DNA of 64,000 nucleotides from Blastococcus saxobsidens (GCF_002938435.1 NZ_POQT01000013.1:1-64000); one strand, 5' to 3'; shown: positions 8,651 through 17,986, numbered from the stretch's first letter. Translations and numbers: made by a program. The notes: generated by a model not told the origin, from the letters alone.

Positions 8651-10069
8651 ATGGCGGAAGAGGCCTGGCACGAAGCACGCCTGATCCCGACCTCGGGGAT
8701 CAACGGGGCGGAGGAGCAGGAGCGTCGCGCTACCTCCGCACTCTTGGCGGTGGTGACGGCGGTTCGGGAGTTCGGTCGCGGCCTGACCCAGCCGCTGGGG
8801 GCGCCCGCAGGCAACATCCAGGCCTTCATCGAGGTTCCATTCATGCTCGGTGACAAGCGGTGCTACCCCGACGGCCTCATCAGGGTGACGCGCGGTCAGC
8901 GAAGCTGGACGGCGCTCGTCGAGGTCAAGACCGGTACGAATGAGCTCGCCGTTGAGCAGCTGGAGAACTACCTCGATATCGCTCGGGAGAACGGATTCGA
9001 TGCGCTCATCACGATCAGCAACGAGATCCCGCCCTCTGCCGGTCAGCACCCGACCAAGGTCGACAAGCGGAAGCTCCGCAAGGTGGCCATGCATCACCTG
9101 CCGTGGAGCCAGATCCTGGCCGAAGCAGTGGTTCAGAAGGAACACCGCGGCGTGGCCGACCCCGACCAGGCATGGATCCTCGGTGAACTGATCCGCTACC
9201 TGGAGCACCCTCGATCCGGCGCGCTCGAGTTTGAGGACATGGGGCCCTCCTGGGTTGCGGTGAGGGACGCCGTGAGCGCGGGAACGCTGCGCGCTTCGGA
9301 CAAGGGCGTGGCCGACGTGGCTGCCCGCTTCGACGCATTGCTCCGCTACGCCTCATTGCGGCTGGGGCGGACCCTCGGAACCGAGGTCGTTCCCGTCGTC
9401 AGTCGTCGGGAAGCCGCTGAACCGGCGCTTCGATCCGCTGCCCTGGTTGACGGCATGGTCAAGGAGGGGCGGCTGAACGGCGCCATTCGGATCCCAAATG
9501 CCGTCGCCCCCTTGAACATCGAGCTCGATCTCCGCGCGAGCCGGGTGACCGTGCATGTGGACGTCGACGCCCCCAGAGATGGTCGCTCCACCACTCGGGT
9601 GAACTGGCTCGTTCGACAGCTGAAGGCCGCGCCGGACTCCGTTCGCCTGGAGGCCTTCGCCTTGCACACCCGCGGACCAGGGGCGGCGGACCTCTTGAAG
9701 TCGGTTCGTGAGGATCCCAACTTGCTTATTCAGGACCCCAAGAAGGAGCTTCGGTCCTTCCGCATCGCCCACACAACTCCGCTCGGCACAAAGCGCGGCC
9801 GTGGTCGCGGCGCAGCCATCGACTCTGTGCTGGACGCGGTCGAGACGTTCTACGGCGAGGTGCTGCAGCACCTGAAGGCGTGGACGGCCGCGCCTCCCAA
9901 GATGCGGGAGGTCACTGACGTGCCCGGGGAGTCACGGACAGCTCTCGTCAGTACAGCGCTCTCGTCCCAGGACGGCGTGGAGCCGGTCGAAGACGGCGAG
10001 TCCGGCGCTGACCCAGACGACGGGGGTGACGGTTCCTCCTCCCTGAGTGAGGAGCCGGCTACGTCCTAA
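8651..10069 (+). CDS. PD-(D/E)XK-like nuclease-fold protein of unknown role
   Basis: 472 residues. Near residues 73-95 it has CYPDGLIRV followed by WTALVEVKTG, the D-(x)n-E-x-K core of the restriction-endonuclease fold. The region after it (LAVEQLENYLDIARENGFDALITISNE) supports a nuclease-type fold. The middle and C-terminus (about 230-420) are not familiar. The last 60 residues are acidic and Ser-rich, hence probably disordered. The gene is monocistronic, followed by a hairpin. Homologous stand-alone genes occur in actinobacteria, but I know no demonstrated function. DNA cleavage is an inference from the motif only. Confidence 0.7.
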   Translation: MAEEAWHEARLIPTSGINGAEEQERRATSALLAVVTAVREFGRGLTQPLGAPAGNIQAFIEVPFMLGDKRCYPDGLIRVTRGQRSWTALVEVKTGTNELAVEQLENYLDIARENGFDALITISNEIPPSAGQHPTKVDKRKLRKVAMHHLPWSQILAEAVVQKEHRGVADPDQAWILGELIRYLEHPRSGALEFEDMGPSWVAVRDAVSAGTLRASDKGVADVAARFDALLRYASLRLGRTLGTEVVPVVSRREAAEPALRSAALVDGMVKEGRLNGAIRIPNAVAPLNIELDLRASRVTVHVDVDAPRDGRSTTRVNWLVRQLKAAPDSVRLEAFALHTRGPGAADLLKSVREDPNLLIQDPKKELRSFRIAHTTPLGTKRGRGRGAAIDSVLDAVETFYGEVLQHLKAWTAAPPKMREVTDVPGESRTALVSTALSSQDGVEPVEDGESGADPDDGGDGSSSLSEEPATS

Positions 10070-10095
10070 GGGTCGCGGACAAAGTGGCAGGTCGT

Positions 10096-10133
10096 TCAGC
10101 CGTCGGAGACGAACCACGGCCGTTGACGGCTGA
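10096..10133. terminator. Hairpin downstream of the PD-(D/E)XK-like gene
   Basis: TCAGCCGTC (10096-10104) and GACGGCTGA (10125-10133) form a perfect 9-base stem around a 20-base loop, 27 bases after the stop codon. There is no T-run, as is usual in high-GC actinobacteria. Confidence 0.4.
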
Positions 10134-10260
10134 CTCCGGACAGGTGAGATCCGACGCGGACGACGCGCGAGATGCCCGTTCGGTCAGACGTGTGCGCTAA
10201 CCGTCTCAGGCATAGGTCCGACACCGTTGTCTGGGACCGGCGAACGGGAGGTACGGGGCG

Positions 10261-13200
10261 ATGCAGCGACTCGACGGGCGGCTGGTGCTCAGCCCGACCG
10301 ACCTCACGGCCCACCAGGAGTGCCGGCACCTGACCCGGCTCGATCTTGGTGTGGCCGCGGGGGAGTGGTCGGCGCCGCAGGTCGAGACGACCGAGGAACT
10401 GCAGTTCGTCTTCGACCGGGGCATGGCGCACGAGGAGAAGTACCTCGCGTCGCTGGCGGCCGAGGGGCGGTCGATCGCGCGGATCGAGACGGTCTTCGAC
10501 GCCGACGGACGCCGTCGGGCCGAGGAGCAGACGGTCGAGGCGATGCGCAGCGGCGTCGACGTCGTCTACCAGGGCACGTTCTTCGACGGCGCCTGGGGCG
10601 GGCAGTCCGACTTCCTGCTCCGCGTCGACCGGCCGTCGCCGCTGTTCGGGGACTGGTCGTACGAGATCGCCGACACCAAGCTCGCGCGCAAGCTCAAGGT
10701 GGCTGCCCTGCTGCAGATGGCCACCTACGCCGAGCGGCTCACGAAGTTGCAGGGCGTGGCACCGGAGTTCGTCCACGTCGTCACCGGCGACGGCGTCTCG
10801 CGGCCGTGGCGGCTGAGCGACGTCGCCGCGTACGCCCGGCGGGCCCGGACCCGGCTGGAGACGTTCGTCGAGGCGCCACCGGAGACCGGGCCGTCGCCGA
10901 TCGGCTACTGCGAGCAGTGCCGCTGGGCCGAGCGCTGCAACGGCGAGCTGCGGGAGGCGGACGACCTCGGTCTGGTCGCCGGCATGCGCGGCGACCATCG
11001 CGACCTCTTGCGGGCGGCGGGCATCCCGACGCTGGAGGCGCTCGCGCTCGCCTCGCCGGAGCAGCTGAAGGCGTCTGGCATCGGCTCCGACGCGCGGACC
11101 AGGCTGCAGCAGCAGGCGGCCGAGCAGCTGAAGGAACGGAGGTCGGGGGAGTCGTCGCGAACGCTGCTGCCGCCGGTTCCCGGTCTGGGTCTGCTCCGGT
11201 TGCCGCCACCCAGCGCCGGCGACCTGTACCTCGACTTCGAGGGCGATCCCTGGTTCGAGGACGGCGCCGGAATCGAGTACCTCGCCGGGCTGGGCGACCG
11301 GTCGGGCGGGTTCACGCCGCTGTGGGCGCACGACCGGCCGGCGGAGAAGGCGATGGTCGCCGAGCTGATCGACCGGATCGTCGCCGCCGCCCAGGCCGAT
11401 CCGGCGATGCACGTCTACCACTACGCGCCGTACGAGGTGACCGCGCTCAAGAAGCTGACCGGCGGCTACGGCGTCCGGGAGGCGGAGCTCGACCAGCTGC
11501 TGCGCGAGGAGCGGTTCGTCGACCTCTTTCCCGTCGTCCGGCAGTCGATGCGGATCAGCAAGGAGTCGTACTCGATCAAGAAGGTCGAGGCGTTCTACGG
11601 GCGGTCGCACGAGGGCGAGGTGGCCAGCGGGCTGGGCAGCGTGCTGGTCTACGAGCAGTGGCTGCGCGACGGCGACGCCGCGAAGCTGGCCGCGATCGAG
11701 TCCTACAACACCGAGGACGTCGACTCGACCCGCGAGCTGCACGACTGGCTGGAGCAGCAGCGCGCCGAAGTGGAGGCGGCGCACGGATCGCTGCCCCGGC
11801 CGGTGACCCAGGTCAAGGCGCCGGACTCGAAGGTGACCGAGGCGCAGGCCGCCGAGCAGGAGCTGACCGAGCGCCTGCACGACGCCGGGCACGAGCTGCT
11901 CGGCGACCTCGTGGGCTGGCACCGCCGCGAGGACCGCCCGGCGTGGTGGGAGGTCAACCGCCTGCAGGACCTGGACGCCGAGGAGCTGGAGCAGGACGGC
12001 ACCGCGCTGGGCGGGCTGACCTTCGAGCGCTACGTGCGCCCGGAGAAGAAGAGCCATCTGTACGAGTACTCGTTCCCGGTGCAGGACACGAAGGTGACCA
12101 CCGGCGAGGCGCTCGACGTGGACACCGCGAAGAAGGTCGGCGAGGTCTTCGGCTTCGACGCCGCGACCGGGCGGCTGGTGCTGAAGACGACCGCCGCGGA
12201 GGCGCCGCTGCCGCGCGGCCTCGGGCCGGGCGGGCCGCTCAACACCAAGAGCCTGCGCGACGCGATCCAGGCGACCGCCGACGACGTGCTCGCGGGCCGC
12301 GACTGCCTGGGCGCGGCGCTGGTCGAGCGTCGCGTTCCCGCGGGAACGCCGCTGCTGCCCGGTGAGACGACGACCCAGGCGATCGTGCGGCTCGGACTGG
12401 CGCTGGACGGCGAGGTGCTGGCGATCCAGGGCCCGCCGGGAAGCGGCAAGACGACGGCCGCGGCCGAGCTGATCCGCGAGCTGCTGGACGCCGGGAAGAA
12501 GGTCGGCGTCACGGCGACCTCGCACGCCGTCATCGGCAACCTGCTGAAGGCGGTCGGGCGCCCGGCGCTGCAGAAGTGCGACGAGAGCCAGCACTGCGGT
12601 TCCGACGACGTCGAGTGGTCCGCGGACAACGCCGTCGTGGCGGGCAAGCTGCTGGCCGGCGATGTGAACCTGGTCGGGGGCACGGCGTGGTTCTGGACGC
12701 GACCGGACCTGGCTGCTGCCGTGGACGTGCTGGTGGTCGACGAGGCGGGGCAGTTCTCGCTGGCCAACGCGGTGGCGGTGGCCAGGGGTGCGCGGTCGAT
12801 GGTGCTGCTCGGCGATCCGCAGCAGCTGGCCCAGCCGAGCCAGGCGGTGCACCCGGGGGAGTCCGGCGCATCGGCGCTGGAGCACCTGCTCGACGGCCAC
12901 CCGACCATCCCCGCCGACCGCGGCGTCTTTCTCGACCGCTCATACCGGATGCACCCGTCGCTGACCCGATTCGTCTCCGGCCTGGCGTACGAGGGCCGGC
13001 TGGAGGCGGCGGACGGGCGCGGGGGCGTGGCGGTGCTGGGGGAGGGGGCGCTCTCAGGGAGCGGGCTGCGAGCGGTGCCGGTGCGGCATGAGCTGACGGC
13101 GGCGGACAAGAGCCCGCAGGAGGCCGACGTCGTCGCACGGCTGTGGCACTCGGTCCAGAACTCGACGTGGCGTAACCACGAGGGCGTGGAGTCACCGATC

Positions 13201-13566
13201 GGGCCGGCGGACGTGCTGGTCGTGGCGCCGTACAACGCACAGGTCGGGCTGATCAAGGCGGCGCTGCCGGCCGGGGCCCGGGTGGGGACCGTGGACAAGT
13301 TCCAGGGCCAGGAGGCGCCGGTCGTCCTGTACTCGATGACCAGCACGAGCGCCGACGACGCACCCCGCGGAGTCGGGTTCCTCTACGACCTGAACCGGCT
13401 CAACGTGGCCGTGTCGCGGGCGCAGGCGCTGGCCGCTGTGGTGCTGAGCCCGCTGCTGCTGGACGCGCCGGTGCGGACGCCGGACCAGCTGCGCCGCGTG
13501 AACGCGCTGTGCCGGCTGGTGGAGTCGGCGACGCCCGTCCCGGTGGACCCGGACATGGGGATTTGA
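10261..13566 (+). CDS. TM0106-family RecB-like nuclease fused to a UvrD/Upf1-like helicase
   Basis: 1,101 residues, start ATG with GGGAGG ahead. The N-terminal third is a RecB-type PD-(D/E)XK domain (SYEIADTKLARK, QMATYAERL). Cysteines near residue 22 and at CEQCRWAERC (about 217-226) probably bind an iron-sulfur cluster, as in Cas4/AddB-like nucleases. An RNase H-like domain follows (YLDFEGDPWFE, about 322), then a superfamily 1 helicase: Walker A GPPGSGKTT (about 724), VVDEAGQFS, LLGDPQQLAQPSQ, VDKFQGQEAPVVLYSM, and a final RLNVAVSRAQA. The full architecture is intact. The family is widespread in actinobacteria. A role in DNA or RNA end processing or defence is inferred. Confidence 0.9.
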   Translation: MQRLDGRLVLSPTDLTAHQECRHLTRLDLGVAAGEWSAPQVETTEELQFVFDRGMAHEEKYLASLAAEGRSIARIETVFDADGRRRAEEQTVEAMRSGVDVVYQGTFFDGAWGGQSDFLLRVDRPSPLFGDWSYEIADTKLARKLKVAALLQMATYAERLTKLQGVAPEFVHVVTGDGVSRPWRLSDVAAYARRARTRLETFVEAPPETGPSPIGYCEQCRWAERCNGELREADDLGLVAGMRGDHRDLLRAAGIPTLEALALASPEQLKASGIGSDARTRLQQQAAEQLKERRSGESSRTLLPPVPGLGLLRLPPPSAGDLYLDFEGDPWFEDGAGIEYLAGLGDRSGGFTPLWAHDRPAEKAMVAELIDRIVAAAQADPAMHVYHYAPYEVTALKKLTGGYGVREAELDQLLREERFVDLFPVVRQSMRISKESYSIKKVEAFYGRSHEGEVASGLGSVLVYEQWLRDGDAAKLAAIESYNTEDVDSTRELHDWLEQQRAEVEAAHGSLPRPVTQVKAPDSKVTEAQAAEQELTERLHDAGHELLGDLVGWHRREDRPAWWEVNRLQDLDAEELEQDGTALGGLTFERYVRPEKKSHLYEYSFPVQDTKVTTGEALDVDTAKKVGEVFGFDAATGRLVLKTTAAEAPLPRGLGPGGPLNTKSLRDAIQATADDVLAGRDCLGAALVERRVPAGTPLLPGETTTQAIVRLGLALDGEVLAIQGPPGSGKTTAAAELIRELLDAGKKVGVTATSHAVIGNLLKAVGRPALQKCDESQHCGSDDVEWSADNAVVAGKLLAGDVNLVGGTAWFWTRPDLAAAVDVLVVDEAGQFSLANAVAVARGARSMVLLGDPQQLAQPSQAVHPGESGASALEHLLDGHPTIPADRGVFLDRSYRMHPSLTRFVSGLAYEGRLEAADGRGGVAVLGEGALSGSGLRAVPVRHELTAADKSPQEADVVARLWHSVQNSTWRNHEGVESPIGPADVLVVAPYNAQVGLIKAALPAGARVGTVDKFQGQEAPVVLYSMTSTSADDAPRGVGFLYDLNRLNVAVSRAQALAAVVLSPLLLDAPVRTPDQLRRVNALCRLVESATPVPVDPDMGI

Positions 13567-13620
13567 TGCGGTCGATGCGCCGCTCGGCCGGCTGACGCCC
13601 GCGGCGCCGAGGGTCAGCTG
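13565..13620 (+). repeat. Displaced copy of the enoyl-CoA hydratase 3' end
   Basis: Starting within the stop codon of the preceding gene, this stretch repeats the end of the ECH gene at 15468-15521. GGTCGATGCGCCGCTCGGCC is identical in both, it continues through the same stop codon, and it is followed by near-identical trailing bases. It encodes SMRRSAG-stop, the exact ECH tail, without the rest of the gene. With the real ECH end it forms direct repeats about 1.9 kb apart, flanking the zinc-ribbon gene and ECH copy 1. It is a recombination scar or duplication remnant. Confidence 0.85.
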
Positions 13621-14450
13621 CGGGACGCCACGGGCTGGTTCTTGGCCCACAGGAGGAACTGGGCCGCCTGCTGCAGGTCGGGGACGTCGTTGCCGACGAG
13701 CGACCGCAGCAGGTCGTTGCTCCAGGTGGCCAGGCGACCGATCGTCCACGTCGTCTTCGCGGCCGGCGGCAGGTCCAGGTCGAAGACCAGCTTGACGAGC
13801 TCCTTCTTGCCGTCGGTCGCGGCCGAGTAGCTCAGCACCGGCAGCCACCGGTCGGGTTCCACGACGCACAGCACCTTGGTGAGCAGCGGCTCCTTGTTGA
13901 ACGACGGGAGGCCGATGCCCTTCTTCCCGTCGATCAGCTGGGTGAGCCGGTCCTCCAGGCGCAGGCTCTCGGGGCCGTAGAGCAGGTGCTCGATCGACTC
14001 CCGGACCAGGTGCGCCGCCTTGTCCTGGCCCTGGGTCTTCCAGGCCCGGTTGAGCCCGGACATGTTGCCGGGCGAGGCGATCGTGGCCGAGTTGGCGAAG
14101 TGCAGGAGGTCGTCGGCCGGTGCGGTGGACAGGCCGTCACGGCTGAACAACTCCTGATAGCGCGCGCGGTACTCGGCGACCTCGGGGTCGGGCTCGGGCC
14201 GGTCGAGCAGGAACTCGGCCTGCAGCATCGCCACGCGCTCGCGGATCTCGTGGCGGACGGCGGCGGGGGTGGGGAACTCGGCGTGCAGGGAGTCGATCGT
14301 CTGCACCGCGGGGCGGCCGGGGTCGCGCTGGGCCTCGCCGCGGAGCCACTCGGTGCCGCACTCGTTGCAGTGGATGAGCAGCCGGCTGTCGAACTGGGGC
14401 GTGCCGTTGATGTCTTCACTCGAGCAGTTCGGGCAGGCGATCAGCGCCAT
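13614..14450 (-). CDS. Zinc-ribbon protein of unknown function
   Basis: 278 residues from the ATG at 14450 (GAAGGACGA upstream), preferred to an in-frame start 12 codons further out. The N-terminus has CPNCSSED and CNECGTEW, two CxxC knuckles of a zinc ribbon, then a helical region and a C-terminal domain. Its segment LLTKVLCVVEPDRWLPVLSY resembles a stretch I associate with the non-AAA part of McrB-like restriction proteins. The stop codon lies inside the ECH-tail repeat, so the gene's end was shaped by that recombination. A link to restriction or DNA recognition is a weak inference. Confidence 0.6.
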   Translation of the reverse strand: MALIACPNCSSEDINGTPQFDSRLLIHCNECGTEWLRGEAQRDPGRPAVQTIDSLHAEFPTPAAVRHEIRERVAMLQAEFLLDRPEPDPEVAEYRARYQELFSRDGLSTAPADDLLHFANSATIASPGNMSGLNRAWKTQGQDKAAHLVRESIEHLLYGPESLRLEDRLTQLIDGKKGIGLPSFNKEPLLTKVLCVVEPDRWLPVLSYSAATDGKKELVKLVFDLDLPPAAKTTWTIGRLATWSNDLLRSLVGNDVPDLQQAAQFLLWAKNQPVASRS

Positions 14451-14680
14451 GAGTTCTCGTCCTTCGGTTGTTCCGTGCGGGAGCACAACGTGTGATCCGT
14501 GGGGGAGGACGTCGGCCAGGACGGCGGGCTACAAGCGCTCGTCGCCGTCGGATGGATGACCTGAGCTTCCCACGTCCCGCGTGTCCGGCCGTCCTCCTGG
14601 GCAGGAACGGACGCGCGATCTGTCCTTGCTGCCCTGGGTCCTGGCCGCCTCCTCGGGTCTGTTGTGAACGGCCGACCCAG

Positions 14681-15486
14681 TCGTGGTCTGATGCCTGTCA
14701 GGTGTTCGAGGCCGGCATCGGAGCCGGTCCGCTCGGTAGGAAGGTGGGCTCGTGACCGGAACTGGTGAGGTTCTGCTCGAGGTGGACGGCGGCGTCGCGA
14801 TCGTGACGCTCAACGCGCCGGACCGGCGGAACGCGCTGACGCCCGGGATGGCCGACGAGCTGATCGCGACCTTCTACGAGGTGGACGCCAAGCCGGAGGT
14901 CGGCGCGTTGGTCATCCGCGGCGTCGGCAAGTCGTTCTGCGCGGGTGGCGACGTGGCGACGCTGACCTCGGCCGGGAAGGACCCGGCGGCGCCCGATGCC
15001 TTCGACGGCATGGGCAAGATCTACGACTCCTTCTACCGGCTGGGCCAGGTGAAGGTTCCTACGGTGGCGGCGGTGCGCGGGTCCGCGGTAGGCGCGGGCA
15101 TGAACATGCTGCTGGCGGCGGACCTGCGGATCGTGTCGAAGGATGTGCGGCTGCTGGCCGGTTTCCTCAAGCGCGGCATGCACCCCGGCGGAGGTCACTT
15201 CGTGATCCTGTCCCGGCTGATCGGTCGCGAGGCCGCGGCCGCGATGGCGCTGTTCGGCGAGGAGATCAACGGCGAGAAGGCCGTCGAGCTCGGGCTGGCC
15301 TGGGAGTCGCTGGACGACGCCGCGGTCGAGGACCGTGCGCTCGAGTTGGCTCAGCGCGTAGCGGCTGACCCGGAGCTGGCGCGGGTGGCGGTCGGCAACT
15401 TCCGCAAGGAGGTCGTCAACGGTGCTATCCCGTGGGACGTCGCCATGCAGTCCGAGCGCCCCGCCCAGATGTGGTCGATGCGCCGC
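14681..15486 (+). repeat. Duplicated segment, copy 1: ECH promoter and gene
   Basis: This segment is repeated at 27158-27963 in the same orientation, about 12.5 kb away. The match begins 71 bases before the start codon in both copies and ends just before the last codons. It is roughly nine-tenths identical by eye. Recombination between the copies would delete or duplicate everything between them. Confidence 0.9.
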
Positions 15487-15498
15487 TCGGCCGGCTGA
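14752..15498 (+). CDS. Enoyl-CoA hydratase/isomerase family protein, copy 1
   Basis: 248 residues from GTG with GGAAGG upstream. Crotonase signatures: IVTLNAPDRRNALTPGM at the start, the CoA/oxyanion segment KSFCAGGDVATL, and GSAVGAGMNMLLAADLRI. The glutamate positions of true hydratases are not clearly both present, so hydratase, isomerase or another crotonase reaction is possible. The protein differs from the copy at 27229 at only about ten positions plus the last few residues (SAG here, AARV there). It stands alone between the zinc-ribbon gene and the FadR-type regulator. Confidence 0.88.
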   Translation: MTGTGEVLLEVDGGVAIVTLNAPDRRNALTPGMADELIATFYEVDAKPEVGALVIRGVGKSFCAGGDVATLTSAGKDPAAPDAFDGMGKIYDSFYRLGQVKVPTVAAVRGSAVGAGMNMLLAADLRIVSKDVRLLAGFLKRGMHPGGGHFVILSRLIGREAAAAMALFGEEINGEKAVELGLAWESLDDAAVEDRALELAQRVAADPELARVAVGNFRKEVVNGAIPWDVAMQSERPAQMWSMRRSAG

Positions 15499-15537
15499 TC
15501 CCGCGGCGCCGGCGTCAGCTGCTCGTTGCCAGGTCTC

Positions 15538-16296
15538 TCAGGTCAGGAAGCCGCGCAGCAGCGCCGCGGTGCCGGCCAGGTGCTCGGCCATGCCGGAGCG
15601 CGCGCCCTCGGGGTCGCCGGACAGGATCGCGGTGACCACCGCCGCGTGCTGGCGGTCCGAGTGCTCGATGTTGGGCGGCAGCAGGGGAATGGCGTCGAGC
15701 AGCTCGTTGACCCGGGTGCGGACGTCCGCGACCGCCGTCGTCAGGGACGGAGAGCCGGCCACCTCGGCCACCGCCAGATGCAGGCGGGAATCCAGCCTGC
15801 GGTAGTCGGCGGGACCGGCGCCGGTGCAGCCGGCGAGCAGGCCGGTGAGGTGCTCGCGGTCGGCGCGGGTGAGCGCTCGGGCCGCGGCGGCCTCGGCGGC
15901 GCCGGCCTCCAGGACGAGCCGGAACTGCAGGACGTCCTCGAGGTCGACCACCGCCGGCCGGCTCCTCGCCTGCGGGGGCAGGGAGGCCGCCGAGGGCGCC
16001 GACACGACGAACGTCCCGCCGTAGCGCCCACGCCTGGACTCCAGGTAGCCGGCGGACTGCAGGGTCGCGAGCGCCTCCCGAAGCGTCGCGCGGCTCACCC
16101 CGAGCCGGCGGGCCAGCTCCCGCCCCGGGGGCAGCCGCCCGCCCGGGCCGACGACGCCGAGCCGGAGCGCCTGGAGCAGCCGCTCCACCGTCTCCTCGAA
16201 GGCGTTGCCACCGCGGATCGGTCGGAACACGGCCGCGTCGGCCCCGCGGACGGGCAGCTCGTCGGCGGCCCGTCGCGGTGCCGCCTCTGGCTGCAC
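15538..16296 (-). CDS. FadR-subfamily GntR transcriptional regulator
   Basis: 252 residues from a GTG at 16296, 18 bases after the permease stop; no good ribosome site is visible, so an alternative start is possible. The N-terminal winged helix reads LPPGRELARRLGVSRATLREALATLQSAGYLESRRGRYGG across several lines of the frame. The C-terminal all-helical FCD domain has the metal/ligand residues D..R and H (RLDSRLHLAVAEVAGSPSL, EHSDRQHAAVVTAI). Its position directly after the ethanolamine-type permease suggests it controls the divergent amine-catabolic genes, perhaps through the palindrome at 17987-18002. Confidence 0.85.
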   Translation of the reverse strand: MQPEAAPRRAADELPVRGADAAVFRPIRGGNAFEETVERLLQALRLGVVGPGGRLPPGRELARRLGVSRATLREALATLQSAGYLESRRGRYGGTFVVSAPSAASLPPQARSRPAVVDLEDVLQFRLVLEAGAAEAAAARALTRADREHLTGLLAGCTGAGPADYRRLDSRLHLAVAEVAGSPSLTTAVADVRTRVNELLDAIPLLPPNIEHSDRQHAAVVTAILSGDPEGARSGMAEHLAGTAALLRGFLT

Positions 16297-16313
16297 CGGA
16301 GTTCCGGCCGGGA

Positions 16314-17762
16314 TCAGTCGGCCAGCTCGGCCTCGGCTCGCCCGATCGCCTCGAACTCCTCCTCGGGGGCGTCGGCCACCAGGTTGTGCCGGCTGTAGAA
16401 CCAGAAGTAGGCGAGCGCCGCGACGAAGATGAGCGCGGTGATGCCGGCGGCCTTCTCGTCGACGAAGAAGGTGGCCACCACGGCGCCTGCGGCAAGCACC
16501 AGGGCGATGCCGGTGGTCACCACGCCGCCGGGGGTCCGGTACGGCCGGTGCAGGTCCGGCTCCCGCCGCCGCAGCACGATGTGGGACAGCATCATCAGCA
16601 CGTAGGAGACGGTCGCGCCGAACACCGCGATGTTGATCAGCAGTGCGCCGTCCTGGGTGATCGCGGCGAGCAGGAAGCCGATCGTGCCCGGCACGATCAG
16701 CGCGAGGTACGGCGTCTTGCGGGTGCTGGTGCGCGACAGCCAGCGCGGCAGGTAACCGGCCCGGGAGAGCGCGAACAGCTGGCGGGAGTAGGCGAAGACG
16801 ATGGAGAAGAAGCTGGCCACCAGCCCGGCCAGACCGGCGTAGTTGACGAAGTCGGCCATCCACGTGTTGCCGTCGTAGGCCGCACGCAGGGCCTCGGGGA
16901 GCGGGTTGTCGGACTCGGCGATCGCCGAGGAGCCGGCGCCGCCGGGCGCGGTGAGCAGCATGAGCGCCGCGAAGACCAGCAGCACCATCATCGCCGCGAT
17001 GATCCCGCGGGGCATGTCCCGCTTGGGGTCGCGCGCCTCCTCCGCGGCCAGCGGCACGCCCTCCACGGCCAGGAAGAACCAGATGCCGTACACGAAGGCC
17101 GCGATCACGCCGGCGAAGCCGAAGGGGAGGAACTCGCTCGCGCCGGCGGCGGCGGTCGGCTCGATGTCGAAGAGGTTCGACGGGTCGAACTGCGGGATCA
17201 TCGCGATGACGAAGACGGCCAGCGCGACGACCGCGATGGCGGTGATGCCGAACATCAGCTTCAGCGCCTCGCCGACCCCGTACAGGTGCACGCCGACGAA
17301 GAGGGCGTAGCAGGCGAGGTAGACCGGCCAGCTGTTGGTCAGCCCGAACAGACCGAGCGCCTCCACGTAGCCGCCGATGAACACCACGATCGCGGCCGGC
17401 GCGATGACGTACTCGATGAGGATCGCCGTTCCGGTGGCGAACCCGGCCAGCGGGCCCAGGGCCCGGCGGGCGAATCCGTAGCCGGCTCCGGCGACCGGCA
17501 GCGCCGAGGCGAGCTCGGCCAGGCCGAAGACCATCGCGGTGTACATGATCGCCATGAGCACGGTGGCGATGAGCAGGCCGCCCCAGCCGCCCTCGGCGAG
17601 GCCGAAGTTCCAGCCGGCGAAGTCACCGGAGATGACGTAGGCGACGCCGAGCCCGGCGAGGAGGACCCATCCGGCGGCCCCGCTCTTCAGCTGTCTCTGC
17701 TGCAGGTAGTCGGCACCCATGCGCTGGTAGTCGGCACCGTGGATCGATCGGCGGTCGGCCAT
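16314..17762 (-). CDS. eat: Ethanolamine-type APC permease
   Basis: 482 residues from the ATG at 17762 (GGAG upstream). The N-terminal LKSGAAGWVLLAGLGVAYVI plus SGDFAGWNFGLAEGGWGG is the signature of the ethanolamine permease subfamily within the amino acid-polyamine-organocation transporters. About 12 helices follow and the C-terminus is acidic. It sits in one leftward unit with the FadR-type regulator and diverges from the glutamine-synthetase-like operon. Import of ethanolamine or a related small amine is therefore likely, though the exact substrate is inferred from family and context. Confidence 0.8.
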   Translation of the reverse strand: MADRRSIHGADYQRMGADYLQQRQLKSGAAGWVLLAGLGVAYVISGDFAGWNFGLAEGGWGGLLIATVLMAIMYTAMVFGLAELASALPVAGAGYGFARRALGPLAGFATGTAILIEYVIAPAAIVVFIGGYVEALGLFGLTNSWPVYLACYALFVGVHLYGVGEALKLMFGITAIAVVALAVFVIAMIPQFDPSNLFDIEPTAAAGASEFLPFGFAGVIAAFVYGIWFFLAVEGVPLAAEEARDPKRDMPRGIIAAMMVLLVFAALMLLTAPGGAGSSAIAESDNPLPEALRAAYDGNTWMADFVNYAGLAGLVASFFSIVFAYSRQLFALSRAGYLPRWLSRTSTRKTPYLALIVPGTIGFLLAAITQDGALLINIAVFGATVSYVLMMLSHIVLRRREPDLHRPYRTPGGVVTTGIALVLAAGAVVATFFVDEKAAGITALIFVAALAYFWFYSRHNLVADAPEEEFEAIGRAEAELAD

Positions 17763-17986
17763 GCGGCACTCCAGGCTGTGGGGCCCGCCCAGCGGCAGGC
17801 ATTGGGCTCGACGTGGACCTTTGGAGGCGGATCGGTGGCGGGAAGACTGGTGGGCCCCGGGCGGGCCTGTCAAGACCGTCGGCCCTGGTCGGCCTCCCGC
17901 GTGGACCGAGGTCCGCTCCCGTTGACGGCGACGGCGTCACCCTGTTCCATGCGGCGAATGGGCTTCCGCTGGCCCGTTGACCGCCG

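Noticed and set aside
10096-12900. A 934-codon open frame on the minus strand, opposite the TM0106-type gene
   Set aside because: Its translation is low-complexity Arg/Leu/Gln/Pro sequence without motifs, while the plus strand encodes a complete nuclease-helicase with all motifs. High GC produces such antisense frames.
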